From positions 1,036,756 to 1,100,755 of the forward strand of contig RPFO01000164.1 of NCBI GenBank assembly GCA_009746045.1: a DNA stretch of 64,000 nucleotides, read 5' to 3'. The notes beneath the pieces were generated by a model. It was given only the letters and a program-made list of their open reading frames with translations, did not search any database and was not told the DNA's origin. This document shows positions 1 to 9,995 of the stretch, piece by piece. This DNA is from Mesostigma viride (lineage: Eukaryota; Streptophyta; Mesostigmatophyceae; Mesostigmatales; Mesostigmataceae). Each line of letters opens with the position of its first letter. Positions within the stretch are counted from its first letter, which is position 1. The position numbers were made by a program, and so were the translations under genes.

Positions 1-980
1 TGGCTCTCGAGGCCCGTGCAGTGGGGCTTGAGGTCAGCAAGAAGACAGAGGCCCTGGCGGTTGGGCTCACCACCTCAGCGCCGCCCCTCTATCTCCTAGA
101 CGGCTCTCGAGTCCTGTATCGGGACCGCGTTAAGCTGCTGGGCAGCCTGCTAGCTCCCTAGCTGCGAGGTTGATGTGAACCATCGCATCTCCCTCGCCTG
201 GCACGCTTTACGCCAGTACCGGGCCCTGTGGCGCAAGCCCCTGGGCACGATCGAGAAACAGGACCTGTTCAAGGTCCTCAGTCGTCCTTCCTAGCTGTTC
301 TCACGTATGGCGCCGAGACGTGGACCCTCACCGCCGACCTGGCCCGCAAGCTGGACGGCGCGGTCACCAGCATGCTGCGTTCCATTTTCAGAGTAGGCTA
401 TGCTGCTCATGTCCGCAATGAGGACCTGTACCAGGGCATGCCCTATATCACCAGCACCATAAAGCAACGCCGCCTGCAGCTAGTAGGGCACCTAGCTCGC
501 ACCAACCAGGTAGACACCTCACGTGGCCCCCCCGCAGGACTGCGACCAGCCCAGCCTGGCCGGCACCTCCTGACGTGGGCTGGGCCCAGTGATGTTAGAC
601 GCCGCAAGGCCCGCACCTTCAAAGAACAGCTAGTCGAGGACATGGGGGGCCTAGGCCTCTCCGTGATCTGGAAGAAGATGATGGACAAGGCCAAGTGGGC
701 CCAGGTCATAGAGGACAACGAGCCCCCCCCAGTGGGGAAGCGCCCGCGTGTGGCAATCCCGCGGGAGGCACGCCAGATAGCTCCCCCTAGGGCAGCGTGC
801 GGCTGCCTAGATAGATGTTGTAGTTAGAATGCCGTTAGATAGATGTAGTATGTAGCCAACGTAGATAGATTAGACCGGTAGGAATGTCTGCACCCATCCA
901 TCCATCCATCCATCCATCGGGGTTAATGCTCCGTGACTCCCCAACGGGAGCACGAGTCTAATTAATTAATTAATTAATAT
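1..980 (+). mobile_element. Degenerate LINE, 3' part of reverse-transcriptase ORF with 3' UTR and tail
   Basis: Decayed non-LTR retrotransposon cut by the window edge. From base 2 a frame reads LEARAVGLEVSKKTEAL, matching the RT thumb region of the better copy near 20.9 kb. It is broken by stops and frameshifts around 150-290, then stays open to 827 with LTYGAETWTL, a QRRLQLVGHLAR block and a KEQLVEDMGGLGL block, all typical of the C-terminal part of LINE ORF2. The catalytic RT core is missing. The 3' UTR holds a (CATC)n stretch (893-918), a hairpin (CTCCC-CAAC-GGGAG type, 936-955) and a TTAA-type tail (958-979). L1-like membership is inferred from the ORF1 type seen in sister copies. Confidence 0.8.
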
Positions 981-1492
981 CAAGGAGACAACCATAGCAA
1001 GGAGGCAACTAGGCATAGTTGTCTCGATCACTTCATATACTTACTATAGAGGGGGATTTAATACTATACTATAGGGGGTTTATGTTTGTTCATCCTGTCT
1101 ATTTTTTTACTGCCTACCCCCTTTTCACGTTACAATTTTTCATTGGAGTGAGCTGGGCACGAGGCAGTAGACCCTGTTGGATAGGAGACCCCCAGCCGGG
1201 CACCATTTGCGCTGAAACATCAATCCGATTACCTCCTGACCCATACTCCAACATCGCCTGTGCCTCACCATATCCCAGCAATGACCTCTTTCTATTCTGA
1301 TCTTTCTATATTCCATTTTTGTTTTTGTTATTATTGTTACTCGTTACTTTGTCTTCATTTATTATTCTTCGTATTATTACTACTTATATTTCCTTTTTCT
1401 TTAATTAGAACTTTCCTTTTCTTTTTTCTTTTTTCTTTTTCCCTTCGTAACGTATGCTCCTAATTCTTCTTTTAGCCCCTTCGTGTATGTGT
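981..1492. other. Gene-less AT-rich stretch with a short retroelement stub
   Basis: A stub of the TTGATA-end retroelement motif (minus strand, about 980-1010) abuts the LINE tail. The rest is pyrimidine-rich (TTTCTTTT runs near 1310-1440). No coding signal seen. Confidence 0.5.
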
Positions 1493-1985
1493 GTATCAAG
1501 GAGACAACCAGCGCAGGCCAGAAATCGGGAGAATCCGGACCATGGTAGCTTGAGCCTGCCGTTATCTTGTCCGCGTTTTCGAGTCGCGTTCAGGATGATT
1601 GAATATGAATGGAGATGGAAATGTGTAGCCTTGTGCATTGAAATTATGGCTGGCTTTATACGTGTAGAGCGACTAGATGACCTAGCTAGACGGTGGGGCC
1701 GGAAACAGCTTGCTTGATCAGGCAGGGCGTGTGTTTCGAGCCTAACTGGCCGGGAGTGTCTACTGGTGAGCACCATTGCTGCGATCGCTTTCCCACCATT
1801 TACGAGGAAATATCCGCAAATGGAAAACCACTGAAAAGGTCTAGCTAGTCAGTCATTACGTTAGCCATGCCATGATTCCAACAAACGTCCAAGAACTGCA
1901 CACGGTGCAAAGGCAAAAATCCGGAGGACAGCACTTTCAAATGCACATCATGTGCGGCGGGAACCAAAAGCCCGCGTATGCATTC
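1493..1985 (-). mobile_element. 5'-truncated retroelement copy (TTGATA-end family)
   Basis: Homologous to 23829-24476 and 36628-37275. Read on the minus strand, all copies end with GGTTGTCTCCTTGATA and are cut at different points on the other side, the signature of 5' truncation by target-primed reverse transcription. This copy keeps roughly 490 bp of 3' region and has small extra insertions relative to the other copies. Confidence 0.65.
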
Positions 1986-2041
1986 CCTCTTTTCCTTCGA
2001 TCGGTCTTAGATTTGTTTTTTTTGTTTGTTTTTTTTTGTTG

Positions 2042-2106
2042 GTGTGTGTGTGTGTGTGTGTGTGTCTGTGTGTGTGCATGTGTGTGTATCATGTGTGTGT
2101 GTGTGT
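2042..2106. repeat. (TG)n microsatellite
   Basis: Imperfect TG dinucleotide run with a few interruptions, following a T-rich stretch. Confidence 0.9.
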
Positions 2107-2391
2107 TTTCCCTATCAATTCAGGTTCCTTTCTTGTTACCCTCTGTCTCCCTCCATGTGCACAGGTCTTCCAAGAGATAGCCACGCGGCTTCCGCGCCCT
2201 TCGCGTCTTTCCCGGGGCCAGGCTCGAGGTCAAGTCTCTTGAGGCCGAGCCAAGGAGCAATCTCCTTACCGGGCAACATGGAACTAGCTTGTGGGTAAAT
2301 TAGAACCGGCGTGGGCACCGCCTTCCGGCCCACTCACGGGACAAGGTGGCACAGCCACCAGTCCTGCTTACCTTCCGAACGTTCCATTGAT

Positions 2392-2632
2392 GATAAGCGG
2401 CCGGCTGTTCGTCTCGTGCCTCAAGAAGCTGCACGACCTCTCAGGACTAGCTGGACGCTGGACGACAACCTGAAGTCCTGAACCCCGCTCATGCAGCAGC
2501 AGCAGCGACGCGACCTGTGGCCGGAGTACCTCCGCCACAAGCAAGACCCGAAGAAGCCCAAGGTGTTCTATAGAGGGGCGGGGACCTGATCCTCAACAAT
2601 TCCAGCTGTGGAAGCCCCCTACGGGCTAGACT
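2392..2632 (+). pseudogene. LINE ORF1 C-terminal fragment
   Basis: Frame-broken remnant of the ORF1 C-terminal domain: a VSCLKKLHDLS stretch, a WTLDDDLTPAQQQQRRD-like block read in shifted frames around 2455-2515, then a YLRHKQDPKKPKV-like segment. The closest relatives in the window are the minus-strand fragment at 61014-61274 and the ORF at 8487-9143. Confidence 0.7.
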
Positions 2633-2870
2633 AGCCATGTAGTCACACCCATGCTCGGGTGATGCAACCTGGACATCGCCATCTCATAGTGAAATTATAA
2701 CTTGAAAAGGCAGGGTAGAACGTAGCCATGCAATCGCCCATAGCCTAACCAGTAGCCAACTGACATCAGCCAGCCTATAGCTATATACGCCTCGAGCCAA
2801 GCACTGCTTGTTCGCTCACGTCTCCACCATACCAATACAACATATTGCACCACGACAGGCTCGAGCTACG

Positions 2871-2925
2871 GCATGGTCCGGATTCTCCCTTAATTTCTGG
2901 CATGCGATGGTTGTCTCCTTGATAT
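2871..2925 (+). mobile_element. Short 3'-end stub, TTGATA-end family
   Basis: About 55 bp matching only the last bases of the family and ending in GGTTGTCTCCTTGATA. An extreme 5'-truncated copy. Confidence 0.55.
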
Positions 2926-2940
2926 GCTTACATGGGGCAT

Positions 2941-2966
2941 ATTAATTAATTAATTAATTAATTAAT
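2941..2966. repeat. (TTAA)n tract
   Basis: Six and a half ATTA/TTAA units. Similar tracts follow LINE 3' ends elsewhere in the window. Confidence 0.9.
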
Positions 2967-3094
2967 GGGACATATTGCACACATATTACACGTGTGTAGT
3001 ACTCCTACACACACAGATCTCGAATGATTTATCTAGTACCAAATCCGAAAGGCTTGCATCACTCCCCGGAAAGGAGAACTTTTGCGCCGGGATG

Positions 3095-3215
3095 ACTGTA
3101 GGTGTCAGTTGGCGATGCCTTAGGATCAGGAGACGTCCGTCCTATAGTCAGCAAAAGTTGGTGCGAGAGGTCCCCAGTTCGATTCCGGCCTGGATTCATT
3201 TGCAGATCGCGTTTT
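3095..3215 (+). repeat. tRNA-derived (SINE-like) sequence
   Basis: Contains a block GATGCCTTAGGATCAGGAG and, about 50 bases later, a Pol III B-box-like AGTTCGATTCC. The same two blocks occur on the minus strand at 55065-55175 and 55437-55555. No complete cloverleaf can be drawn, so this is a tRNA-derived repeat, not a tRNA gene. Confidence 0.45.
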
Positions 3216-3257
3216 CCGCGGACCGGCACTGAACGCAAATGGTTTTCACCTTTGCGG

Positions 3258-3723
3258 CGTGCCAAATCAGAATATTGCACCCACAGACCAGGTGAATACC
3301 GATGTGGGCCCTGCCGGGGGGCTTAAGACGGGCCAACCAGGTACGTAGACACCTCCTCCTATGGCAGGGTCCCCTTGTCCCATCGCAACCCACTGGCAAA
3401 CTTGCGCGCGCCCGGCACCGGCGCGGCGCGACCCGGACCTATGTGACACAACTGCTTGAAGATGCAGGGCTTCTGGGACTATCCGCACTCCCCGCCCGCA
3501 TGATTGACAAGGAGAAATGGGCTGCCATCTGCCATATAAGCACCTTCCTGAGGGGTATGCTCCTGTTTTCTCCCCACGGGCCCCGCGGCCCGTTGCTAGC
3601 CAGGGTATAGAAGTCCGCAGGTGGAGGTTATTGGCCCTGAGGATAGCCGCTACACTACCGCGCCTCGTCTGCCATTACAGTAGAGGACAGCTCGGATATG
3701 AGGATTACATTCCCATCTAGTGC
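3258..3723 (+). pseudogene. LINE ORF2 C-terminal fragment
   Basis: A reading frame around 3302-3610 contains a HLLLWQGP segment and TYVTQLLEDAGLLGLSAL followed by MIDKEKWAA, homologous to the C-terminus of the LINE ORF at 287-827. No start and no RT core. It ends at the TTAA used by the element at 3728. Confidence 0.6.
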
Positions 3724-3727
3724 TTAA

Positions 3728-6331
3728 CCCCTCATTGGTCCCATTTAAAGCCGAAAAATCGGCTGCAAAATGCTAAATTTGCAAACCACCCCACACCCAA
3801 CCTACCAACATCCAAGGGCTGTCCTTGGGGGTCAAGCATGTCCATGAGTTGCCCTTCGGGGTGAGCTATCACAACCTAACATATCTGCAGGGTAGGCCAT
3901 AGAAAACTACCGCCAAAGTTAGGGGGGTCGAGACGCGCGTTTTCATTTTTGGTAGATTGTGCATTTTGAATTATGTTATAAGACCTAGGCACCTACCACT
4001 TCAGGGATGATAAACAATTAGTTGCTGAACAGTTTGAGCCATTGGGGTTATCATTTGGGTGGGTATACCAGCAGTTACACCCAGTACAGCCCATAGGGGT
4101 ACCGTTGGTAAAAAGCAACCAAGGGGGTAGGGGTGGGCATACTACCTACTAATACCTACTAATATGGCCCCCAACCATGCCATACAATACATTTCCCTTC
4201 CACAATGATGGGGAAACATAACTGCATCATCACACTGCCCTTACATGGCACCTATGTGCAGGTGCCACCTTGTCCATGCACGTAGGTAACGTGGTACGGA
4301 TACCCTACGCAAGGCATACATTATAGGAGGCAGCCACCAACAAACTAGTGACGTTGAGCCTATTTCAGCCTGCCCTAGCAAGGATAAACTAGGCCTAAGC
4401 TGCTATAGCTTGCCAGGTGATGGCCAGCACACCTGGTGGCACATGCTGTCAATGGGAAGCTTTTACTCACCAGTTACGTGCTTGATGATGCCACAGAGAC
4501 CAGCCAACTGCCTCACAATCATGCAATATGTGTATGGGAAATGTATAACAAACATATATGGAGGTATTCAAACCCATACAGCATCTAAAACTTATCACCA
4601 TCACACTGTGGCAGGTCAACTGACTGAGGGAAGCATCTAAGAAGGGTGTTTTAGAAAGGGGCCAGGCCAGGGTCAAGAAAGAGCATGAATAATGCAAAAA
4701 GAATGTGCTACACAAGCTAGAACGTATATATAAATGTCAAACATCGATAGGAAAACGATGCTGAAGCTTTACCAGGCATGGATGGCGTTACCTTGGCCCA
4801 GGCGGTGGCCGCAAAATGGCGCATTTTGGCACACCAAAGTTGTGCAGCATGGTCGCTAGATTCGGCGATTTCTTGCCACCCTTGCACGTTTATGACTACT
4901 ATGTATCATAATAAGTACAAAGAAACCAATATATCCTTTAACATACGCCGTAAAGTTATTGCTGTCAACGTTTCTATCGTCCGGCCTGATCGCAGTTTTT
5001 TCCAGCAAGAACGCTGCCGACACCTATCAAATGGCATTCCCGCGAACCAAAAATTGGCCTGTAGCATCTTTAGGACGTATAAAATCAATTTCCTAAGTTT
5101 GGCCAGAAAATTCGAACGCAAACGTAAATGCCATGCGTGGGCGCAAGCCGCCATGGCCAGGTCGTCGTTTTCCGGAATGCACGTTTTACGTGAAAAAGTA
5201 CAGTCATTCCCGCGTTAAGTTGCGATCGCCCCCAAAAACTTGGCGCCGCAACTTAACGCGGGAACGCAACTTAACGGTAGAATTAGGCTAGCAGCCCACC
5301 ACCTCCTCCTCTGACGGACTTCTATACGGCATTCGACAGCTCTCGTCAAGCCCGATCCAGGTGCAGCGTCAAAGCCGGCCCAAGTCCAATTTCCAGGCCA
5401 GATATCAGTTTTGGACAAAGGCGGGCTGCAAAACACGCCGTGGGCAGCCATGCAGTTCCTGCGTTTTTGATACCACAAATGTAGTGTGTTTTAACCCTCT
5501 GACTTTGGCTCTCTTTTTGGCGGGTTACTTAATTGCCAGCCGGCTTCACGTTTGACTGTGACAAAACATGGGAACAGTCGTGAGGGAAGCTTCATTTACT
5601 GTCAAAGGCCTGCATGCCGGCCGGCCGTCGGTGTAAACAATAATAACAGCATGGAGGCCGCAGGCAGCGAGACTGCCTGTGGCCTCAACGACCATGTCTT
5701 TGCCCTTCTGTGGCGGTCATGCATTCGGCATGATGGTGGTAATTTCCGGCAAGATGTCTCAATTACAGACCCTGCATGATTCTTATGTACCGCAGCCCGC
5801 AGGCTGCAAAACTGAATTTGTAAGGTTGCATTCGCGCTTTTCACCTAAGCCAGCAGGCGGGGAAATTTGCGCGCCAGTGGGGCTTGCGTATTTTGCCGCC
5901 TAAAATCACGTAGCGGGTCCGGACTTGGCAAAAAATGGCCTCCTGCGCGGCCAAAAATGGCCTGACACCTACAAATTGAGTCATTACCGCGTTAAGTTGC
6001 GATGGCCTCCATGCCTAAGTTGCGGTCGCCCCCCAAACTTCGGCGTCGCAACTTAACGCGGGAACGCAACCTTAAGAAACGCAACTTAACGCGGGAATGA
6101 CTGTACCCTGACCCCTTGTACTTTGACCGGCCAGAACACCTCTATAACTTTGTCAGAAGTATGCGAACCCTAGTACCATGCTGTGAGGAAAATTATAAAC
6201 TTTCGATCTTCTCAGCTAAACTTTTCCTAATTCTCAATAGTTTTCGCGCAATTTGGTCCCCCGCGGAGCAGCCGATGCATCGGCTGCAAGTCGATTTTTG
6301 GCGGAAAATCGGCTGCAAGACCAATGAGGGG
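3728..6331. mobile_element. Non-autonomous TTAA-flanked DNA element (piggyBac-like architecture)
   Basis: Perfect 13-bp terminal inverted repeats CCCCTCATTGGTC (3728-3740) and the complement (6319-6331), each bordered by TTAA (3724-3727; 6332-6335). TTAA duplication, 13-bp TIRs and CCC/GGG ends are the hallmarks of piggyBac elements. Subterminal GCCGA/TCGGC hairpins lie near both ends. No transposase ORF is visible, so it is non-autonomous. Its interior (about 4090-5198 and 6106-6200) is related to that of the element at 58790-60505, although the termini differ. The right end abuts an 80-bp (TTAA)n array, so the target was probably a LINE tail. Interrupted by the MITE at 5201-6103. Confidence 0.75.
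5201..6103. mobile_element. TA-flanked MITE, pogo/Tc1-mariner-like, nested
   Basis: Terminal inverted repeats start CAGTCATTCCCGCGTTAAG and run about 24 bp, with TA on both sides (5199-5200, 6104-6105). CAGT termini with a TA duplication fit pogo/Tc1-mariner elements. Further TTAAGTTGCG-type inverted repeats lie inside both ends. The related element at 58790-60505 shows the uninterrupted site near 60255-60290, where sequence matching both flanks joins directly across one TA. No transposase is encoded in the 903 bp. Confidence 0.8.
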
Positions 6332-6411
6332 TTAATTAATTAATTAATTAATTAATTAATTAATTAATTAATTAATTAATTAATTAATTAATTAATTAAT
6401 TAATTAATTAT
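6332..6411. repeat. (TTAA)n array, about 20 units
   Basis: Uninterrupted 80-bp array. It is the tail of the minus-strand LINE 3' end at 6412-6660 and the right-hand target site of the element at 3728-6331. Confidence 0.95.
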
Positions 6412-6660
6412 ACTCGTGCTCCCGTTGGGGAGTCACGGAGCATTAACCCCGATGGATGGATGGATGGGTGCAAACAGTCCTACCGGTCTAATCTCAAAGA
6501 GACAACCAGCGCAGGCCAGAAATCGGGAGAATCCGGACCATGGTAGCTCGAGCCTGCCGTTATCTTTTCCGCGTTTTCGACGTAATCTATCTACATCGGC
6601 TACATACTACATCTATCTAACAGCATTCTAACTACAACATCTATCTAGGCAGCCGCACGC
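6412..6660 (-). mobile_element. LINE 3' UTR with nested 87-bp retroelement stub
   Basis: Inverted copy of the 3' UTR at about 830-957, with the terminal hairpin GTGCTCCCGTTGGGGAGTCA at 6417-6436. It is interrupted by a 3'-end stub of the TTGATA-end family (about 6496-6582), flanked by a direct repeat TAATCT. The uninterrupted site is present in the copy at 1-980, where AGATTA joins directly. Confidence 0.75.
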
Positions 6661-6674
6661 TAAAGTGCTTAATG

Positions 6675-6780
6675 GTTGGGGAATGATGCAGAGGATATTT
6701 GTTTAAACTTTTGTGTAATTGTTTTTTCTAATGAGATTAGCATAGTACTCCGTGGCATGCCTTTGTGCATGACACGCAAG
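6675..6780 (+). mobile_element. Short repeat family ending in a (TTAC)n tail
   Basis: A block with TGTGTAATTGTTTTTTCTAA and GCATAGTACTCCGTGGCATG that runs directly into the TTAC array. Sister copies lie at 9553-9640 and, partly, 24600-24665. The motif always precedes a CTTA/TTAC tail, so it behaves like the 3' end of a SINE or LINE. Confidence 0.5.
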
Positions 6781-7013
<233 letters not shown>

Positions 7014-7180
7014 CCACAGGGGATGCCCCGGATCGGTTAGTTAGATGGGTCCGATTGAGCACCGGCCAGCCTGCATGTGGCATGCCTGCAGTGGCGTGCA
7101 TGAGGGAGGGGGGGGGCGGCCGGCCGGCCCGCGTCTGTGGCTCGATCCCTACCCGCTATGCACACTCAGGGATTAAAAGC

Positions 7181-7254
7181 ACTTATCGGTGCTCCGTGAC
7201 TCCCCTTGACGGGAGCACGTAATTGAATAATGCATTAATTAATTAATTAATAGA
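7181..7254 (+). mobile_element. LINE 3'-terminal fragment with hairpin and TTAA tail
   Basis: Ends with GGTGCTCCGTGACTCCCC, TTGACGGGAGCACG and then a TTAA tract. Same hairpin type as at 936-955 and 60610-60640. Confidence 0.6.
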
Positions 7255-7306
7255 CCCGTGACTGCGTCACGTGAGCATAAGTCCTCAGTGGGAGGGGAAC
7301 ATGGGA

Positions 7307-8166
7307 TGGAATTGAATTGAATTGAATTGAATTGTAACATAACTCCGTTGGGAGTATATGTAGCACATAGCCCTTGAGAGGGGGCATATGGCCTATCATA
7401 CATCCTAAGCTACTTCCTGCAAGGGTGGGGACGTAAAGGACCCTTGCTCTAGGTGCACCAGGGCACTTGCATCCCCATGATCTTCAAGCTATGCCCAGCG
7501 AAGGGGGAGCCTGTCATGGGGGGGAAGATCAGCATAGCTATACAAAGAAGCTAGGGCATGGCATCTCAGCAGAGAGTTACTCCCTGCATAGGCACAACAG
7601 AACTAAATAAAGCTGGGCATCATCTGGGGTGTGGCTCATCATAGGCACACATGTACAAAAAGCGCGTGGCTTAGCTGGGATAGTGCCTCTAGGAGGCGTA
7701 CATGTACATGGCCACGGTCTATCTATTCTACACTACTACTGCTGTATTCCCCTAAGCTGGGGCGTCTGGAGTCGCTGGGGCCGCGGGGGGGGGGGGGGGG
7801 TCGCCTGCCAGGGCTTATGGCCGACGTAGATGGCCGCCCCCTTCCAGTACACCGGCTGCCCCGCCTTGGTCTGCCGGAGCTGGAGGTAGGTCGGCCATAG
7901 CTCCCGTCGCCGTTGTTGCTGCGCCAGGGTCAAGTCGTCATCAAGGGTGAAGAGAGTCTTCTCGAGCCGCTTGCGGCGTCGGAGAAAAGAAATCTTGTCC
8001 GCCGGGGTCTTAAAGGTGAGAAGGAGCGGGGGCGGCCCTGCCTTACCCCGCGCGCGGGGAAGGCGGTGGGCGGCCAGCTCGATCTCACCTTAAGGCCCAT
8101 GCGACCAAGGATTTCTCTCTCAAACGCACGCAAAAGCTTCTCGGAATTCTCACCTGGGATGGAATG
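7307..8166 (-). mobile_element. 5'-truncated half-LINE copy
   Basis: Minus-strand copy of the ORF1-only element at 33404-35399, cut near 8166. It retains the C-terminal ORF1 region (about 7760-8133, with frame breaks), the whole 3' UTR, the hairpin ACTCCGTTGGGAGT (about 7334-7347) and a (GAATT)n tail at 7307-7334. A G-run at 7786-7799 lies at the ORF1 end. Confidence 0.8.
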
Positions 8167-8392
8167 GATGGTATAAGCTATCTAGGTCCTGAATAATGCA
8201 TGTAATTAATTAATCAATTAATTTAATATGCCTAGCTACACATGCATGGCGATCAGATCAGTTCCATGCCTTTACCGATAGAAGAGCATTGATCAGCACC
8301 AGTGCCATGCACATGAATTTTCATGATACCAATAGCAGACACGACAGGCATGATGCAGACGATATTCACAACTTTCGTGTAATTACGCTACG

Positions 8393-9553
8393 CAAGAGCA
8401 CATTGCCACCAAAGTTTCCGAGGCCACAGCCACTGTGACCACCCGCCTTAACCAGGTGGAAGGCCGAGTCGGCCAAGGCACCGCACGTGAAACTTGAGGT
8501 AGTTGCTGCCAAGGTAGACGCCCTGGCCACGCAGGTCCCCGCGGAGATCGCCGAGCGAACGGCCACCATCGCCGCCCAACCTGCTGGTAGGGCTAGCGAT
8601 GACCCCTCGACTCGCGCCTCCTGGGCGGACCTGCTCAAGAGCCAGGCATCCTCTACCACGACCGCCATCACCACCAAGCTCCAGGAGCTGGAAGACATGC
8701 GCCGCGAGGCCGCTGACCGCGACCGTCGCCGCTGCCGGGTCATCCTCAGGCGCTTCGACATGCTGCCGGAGGAGACCCCAGACTCTCTTCTCGACGAGCT
8801 GAAGAAACAGCTCTTGGCGCGCATGCAGCTGCCAGGTGCGATACTGCAGGGCGCCTACCGCCTGCCCCATCCACGGGCCAAGGCTGGGCCCCCTCCAGTG
8901 GTCCTCACCTTCAGCGACATCACAGCCCGAGTTCGGTTCCTCTCTTGCCGCAAGAAGCTGGTGGACACCTCCTGGTCGCTCGACGACGACCTGACGCCAG
9001 CCCAGCAGCAGCAACGCCGCGATCAGTGGCCCGACTACATCCGCCACAAGACCAACCCCGAGAAGCCCCAAGTGTACTGGCGGGGCGGGGACCTCTATGT
9101 CAACAAGAAACTGTGGAAGCCCCCCCGGGCTTCCCCGGGATAGAGCACTCCAGCTAGTTGTCTAGATGGGGGCAATCGATGATGGGATAGCTTAGGCATT
9201 ACAGCACTTGAAACGATATTAGCGCACAGCGTTATAGTACCTTCAATTAGCTCTGGCACCTTGTGGCCATCAGCTTGCGCCTTAATTAGCCGACGTCTTG
9301 AGCCCACCTCACATTTGTAGCATAAGCTATGCGTCAGCCTACCTATGGTATTGCACTGGTTGTATTGCACCCACAGTGTTGCGCCCCGGCACCATGCCGT
9401 GGAGAGAGCGCTCTGTGGCCTGCCCACCTGCGGCAGTGAGAGAAGCTAGGGCGCCCTCCCTCCTTCTTGCTGTGTATTTAGGGTTGAAGGTTCCTTTACT
9501 CTGTATTGGCACCCACGTGACGCAGTCACGTGCTTATTAATTAATTAATTAAT
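8393..9553 (+). mobile_element. 5'-truncated LINE with ORF1 and 3' UTR
   Basis: Second LINE type. ORF1 sequence is visible from about 8393 in one frame (TATVTTRLNQVEGRVGQ), shifts frame near 8485 and stays open to 9143. The 3' UTR (9144-9530) ends in a hairpin CACGTGACGCAGTCACGTG followed by a TTAA tail. A copy of the same 3' UTR lies inside both arms of the 11-kb element (31570-31712), there with a (GGAT)n tail. No RT ORF is present. Confidence 0.7.
8487..9143 (+). CDS. LINE ORF1-like RNA-binding protein, partial
   Basis: 218 codons of an ORF1 product, the nucleic-acid chaperone of L1-type retrotransposons that coats element RNA. Visible: an N-terminal helical, heptad-like stretch (VVAAKVDALATQV; KLQELEDMRREAADRDRR), a central RRM-like region with ILRRFDMLPEE and LTFSDITARVRFLS, and a C-terminal domain around WSLDDDLTPAQQQQRRDQWP. 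The layout fits L1 ORF1 (coiled coil, RRM, C-terminal domain). The true start lies upstream of a frameshift at about 8485, so the first Met here is probably not native. Frame and GC content are well preserved after that point. Confidence 0.7.
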   Translation: MKLEVVAAKVDALATQVPAEIAERTATIAAQPAGRASDDPSTRASWADLLKSQASSTTTAITTKLQELEDMRREAADRDRRRCRVILRRFDMLPEETPDSLLDELKKQLLARMQLPGAILQGAYRLPHPRAKAGPPPVVLTFSDITARVRFLSCRKKLVDTSWSLDDDLTPAQQQQRRDQWPDYIRHKTNPEKPQVYWRGGDLYVNKKLWKPPRASPG

Positions 9554-9640
9554 TCGTGTAATTATTCTTCTGATGAGACTAGCATAGTACTCCGTGGCAT
9601 GCCCATGCGCATGACACGCTAGTGCTTACTTACTTAAGTT
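9553..9640 (+). mobile_element. Second copy of the (TTAC)-tailed short family
   Basis: TCGTGTAATTATTCTTCTGA and GCATAGTACTCCGTGGCATG, followed by a short CTTACTTACTT tail. Directly follows the TTAA tail of the LINE at 8393-9553. Confidence 0.5.
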
Positions 9641-9895
9641 TATATGACAGAAATGTTTGGATTTTGTGAAGCATCACAGGTAGACGGAGGTTTCAAGTTG
9701 GTTAAAACAGTTTCACATATGTGTAAATATACTCTGACGAGGTACCCCATCGAATGCCTCAGGGCACATTCATGCACATACCTAGCATTAAGTGACAGGA
9801 ACACAGGTATCCTGCCCTTCCAGGTACACTCATGGTGTTTACTCCGTAACTCAGGAGCAGTAAGCTCTAGGTCGCCATACATGTTTGGCATCAAG
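9641..9895. other. Gene-less spacer
   Basis: No coding or repeat signal recognised, apart from the probable 3' UTR of the minus-strand gene towards its right edge. Confidence 0.4.
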
Positions 9896-9896
9896 A

Positions 9897-9901
9897 TTAC
9901 A
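9897..9901 (-). terminator. Probable polyadenylation signal TGTAA
   Basis: TGTAA on the minus strand about 95 bases after the stop codon at 9996-9998. TGTAA is the usual poly(A) signal in Chlamydomonas and relatives. Confidence 0.55.
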
Positions 9902-9995
9902 TGCTCATGCTAACCCTCAATCCCCATGGTCAGCGGCCCCAGGTGCTGCCTTGCCACTGCCCGAAAAAATGGTGACCTGTTTAGGGCAAATTAAT

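Noticed and set aside
1882-1965. CxxC...CxxC zinc-knuckle-like reading in the TTGATA-end family
   Set aside because: It lies on the strand opposite to the direction implied by the fixed 3' end and 5' truncations, within the 3' UTR. The other two copies lack the last cysteine.
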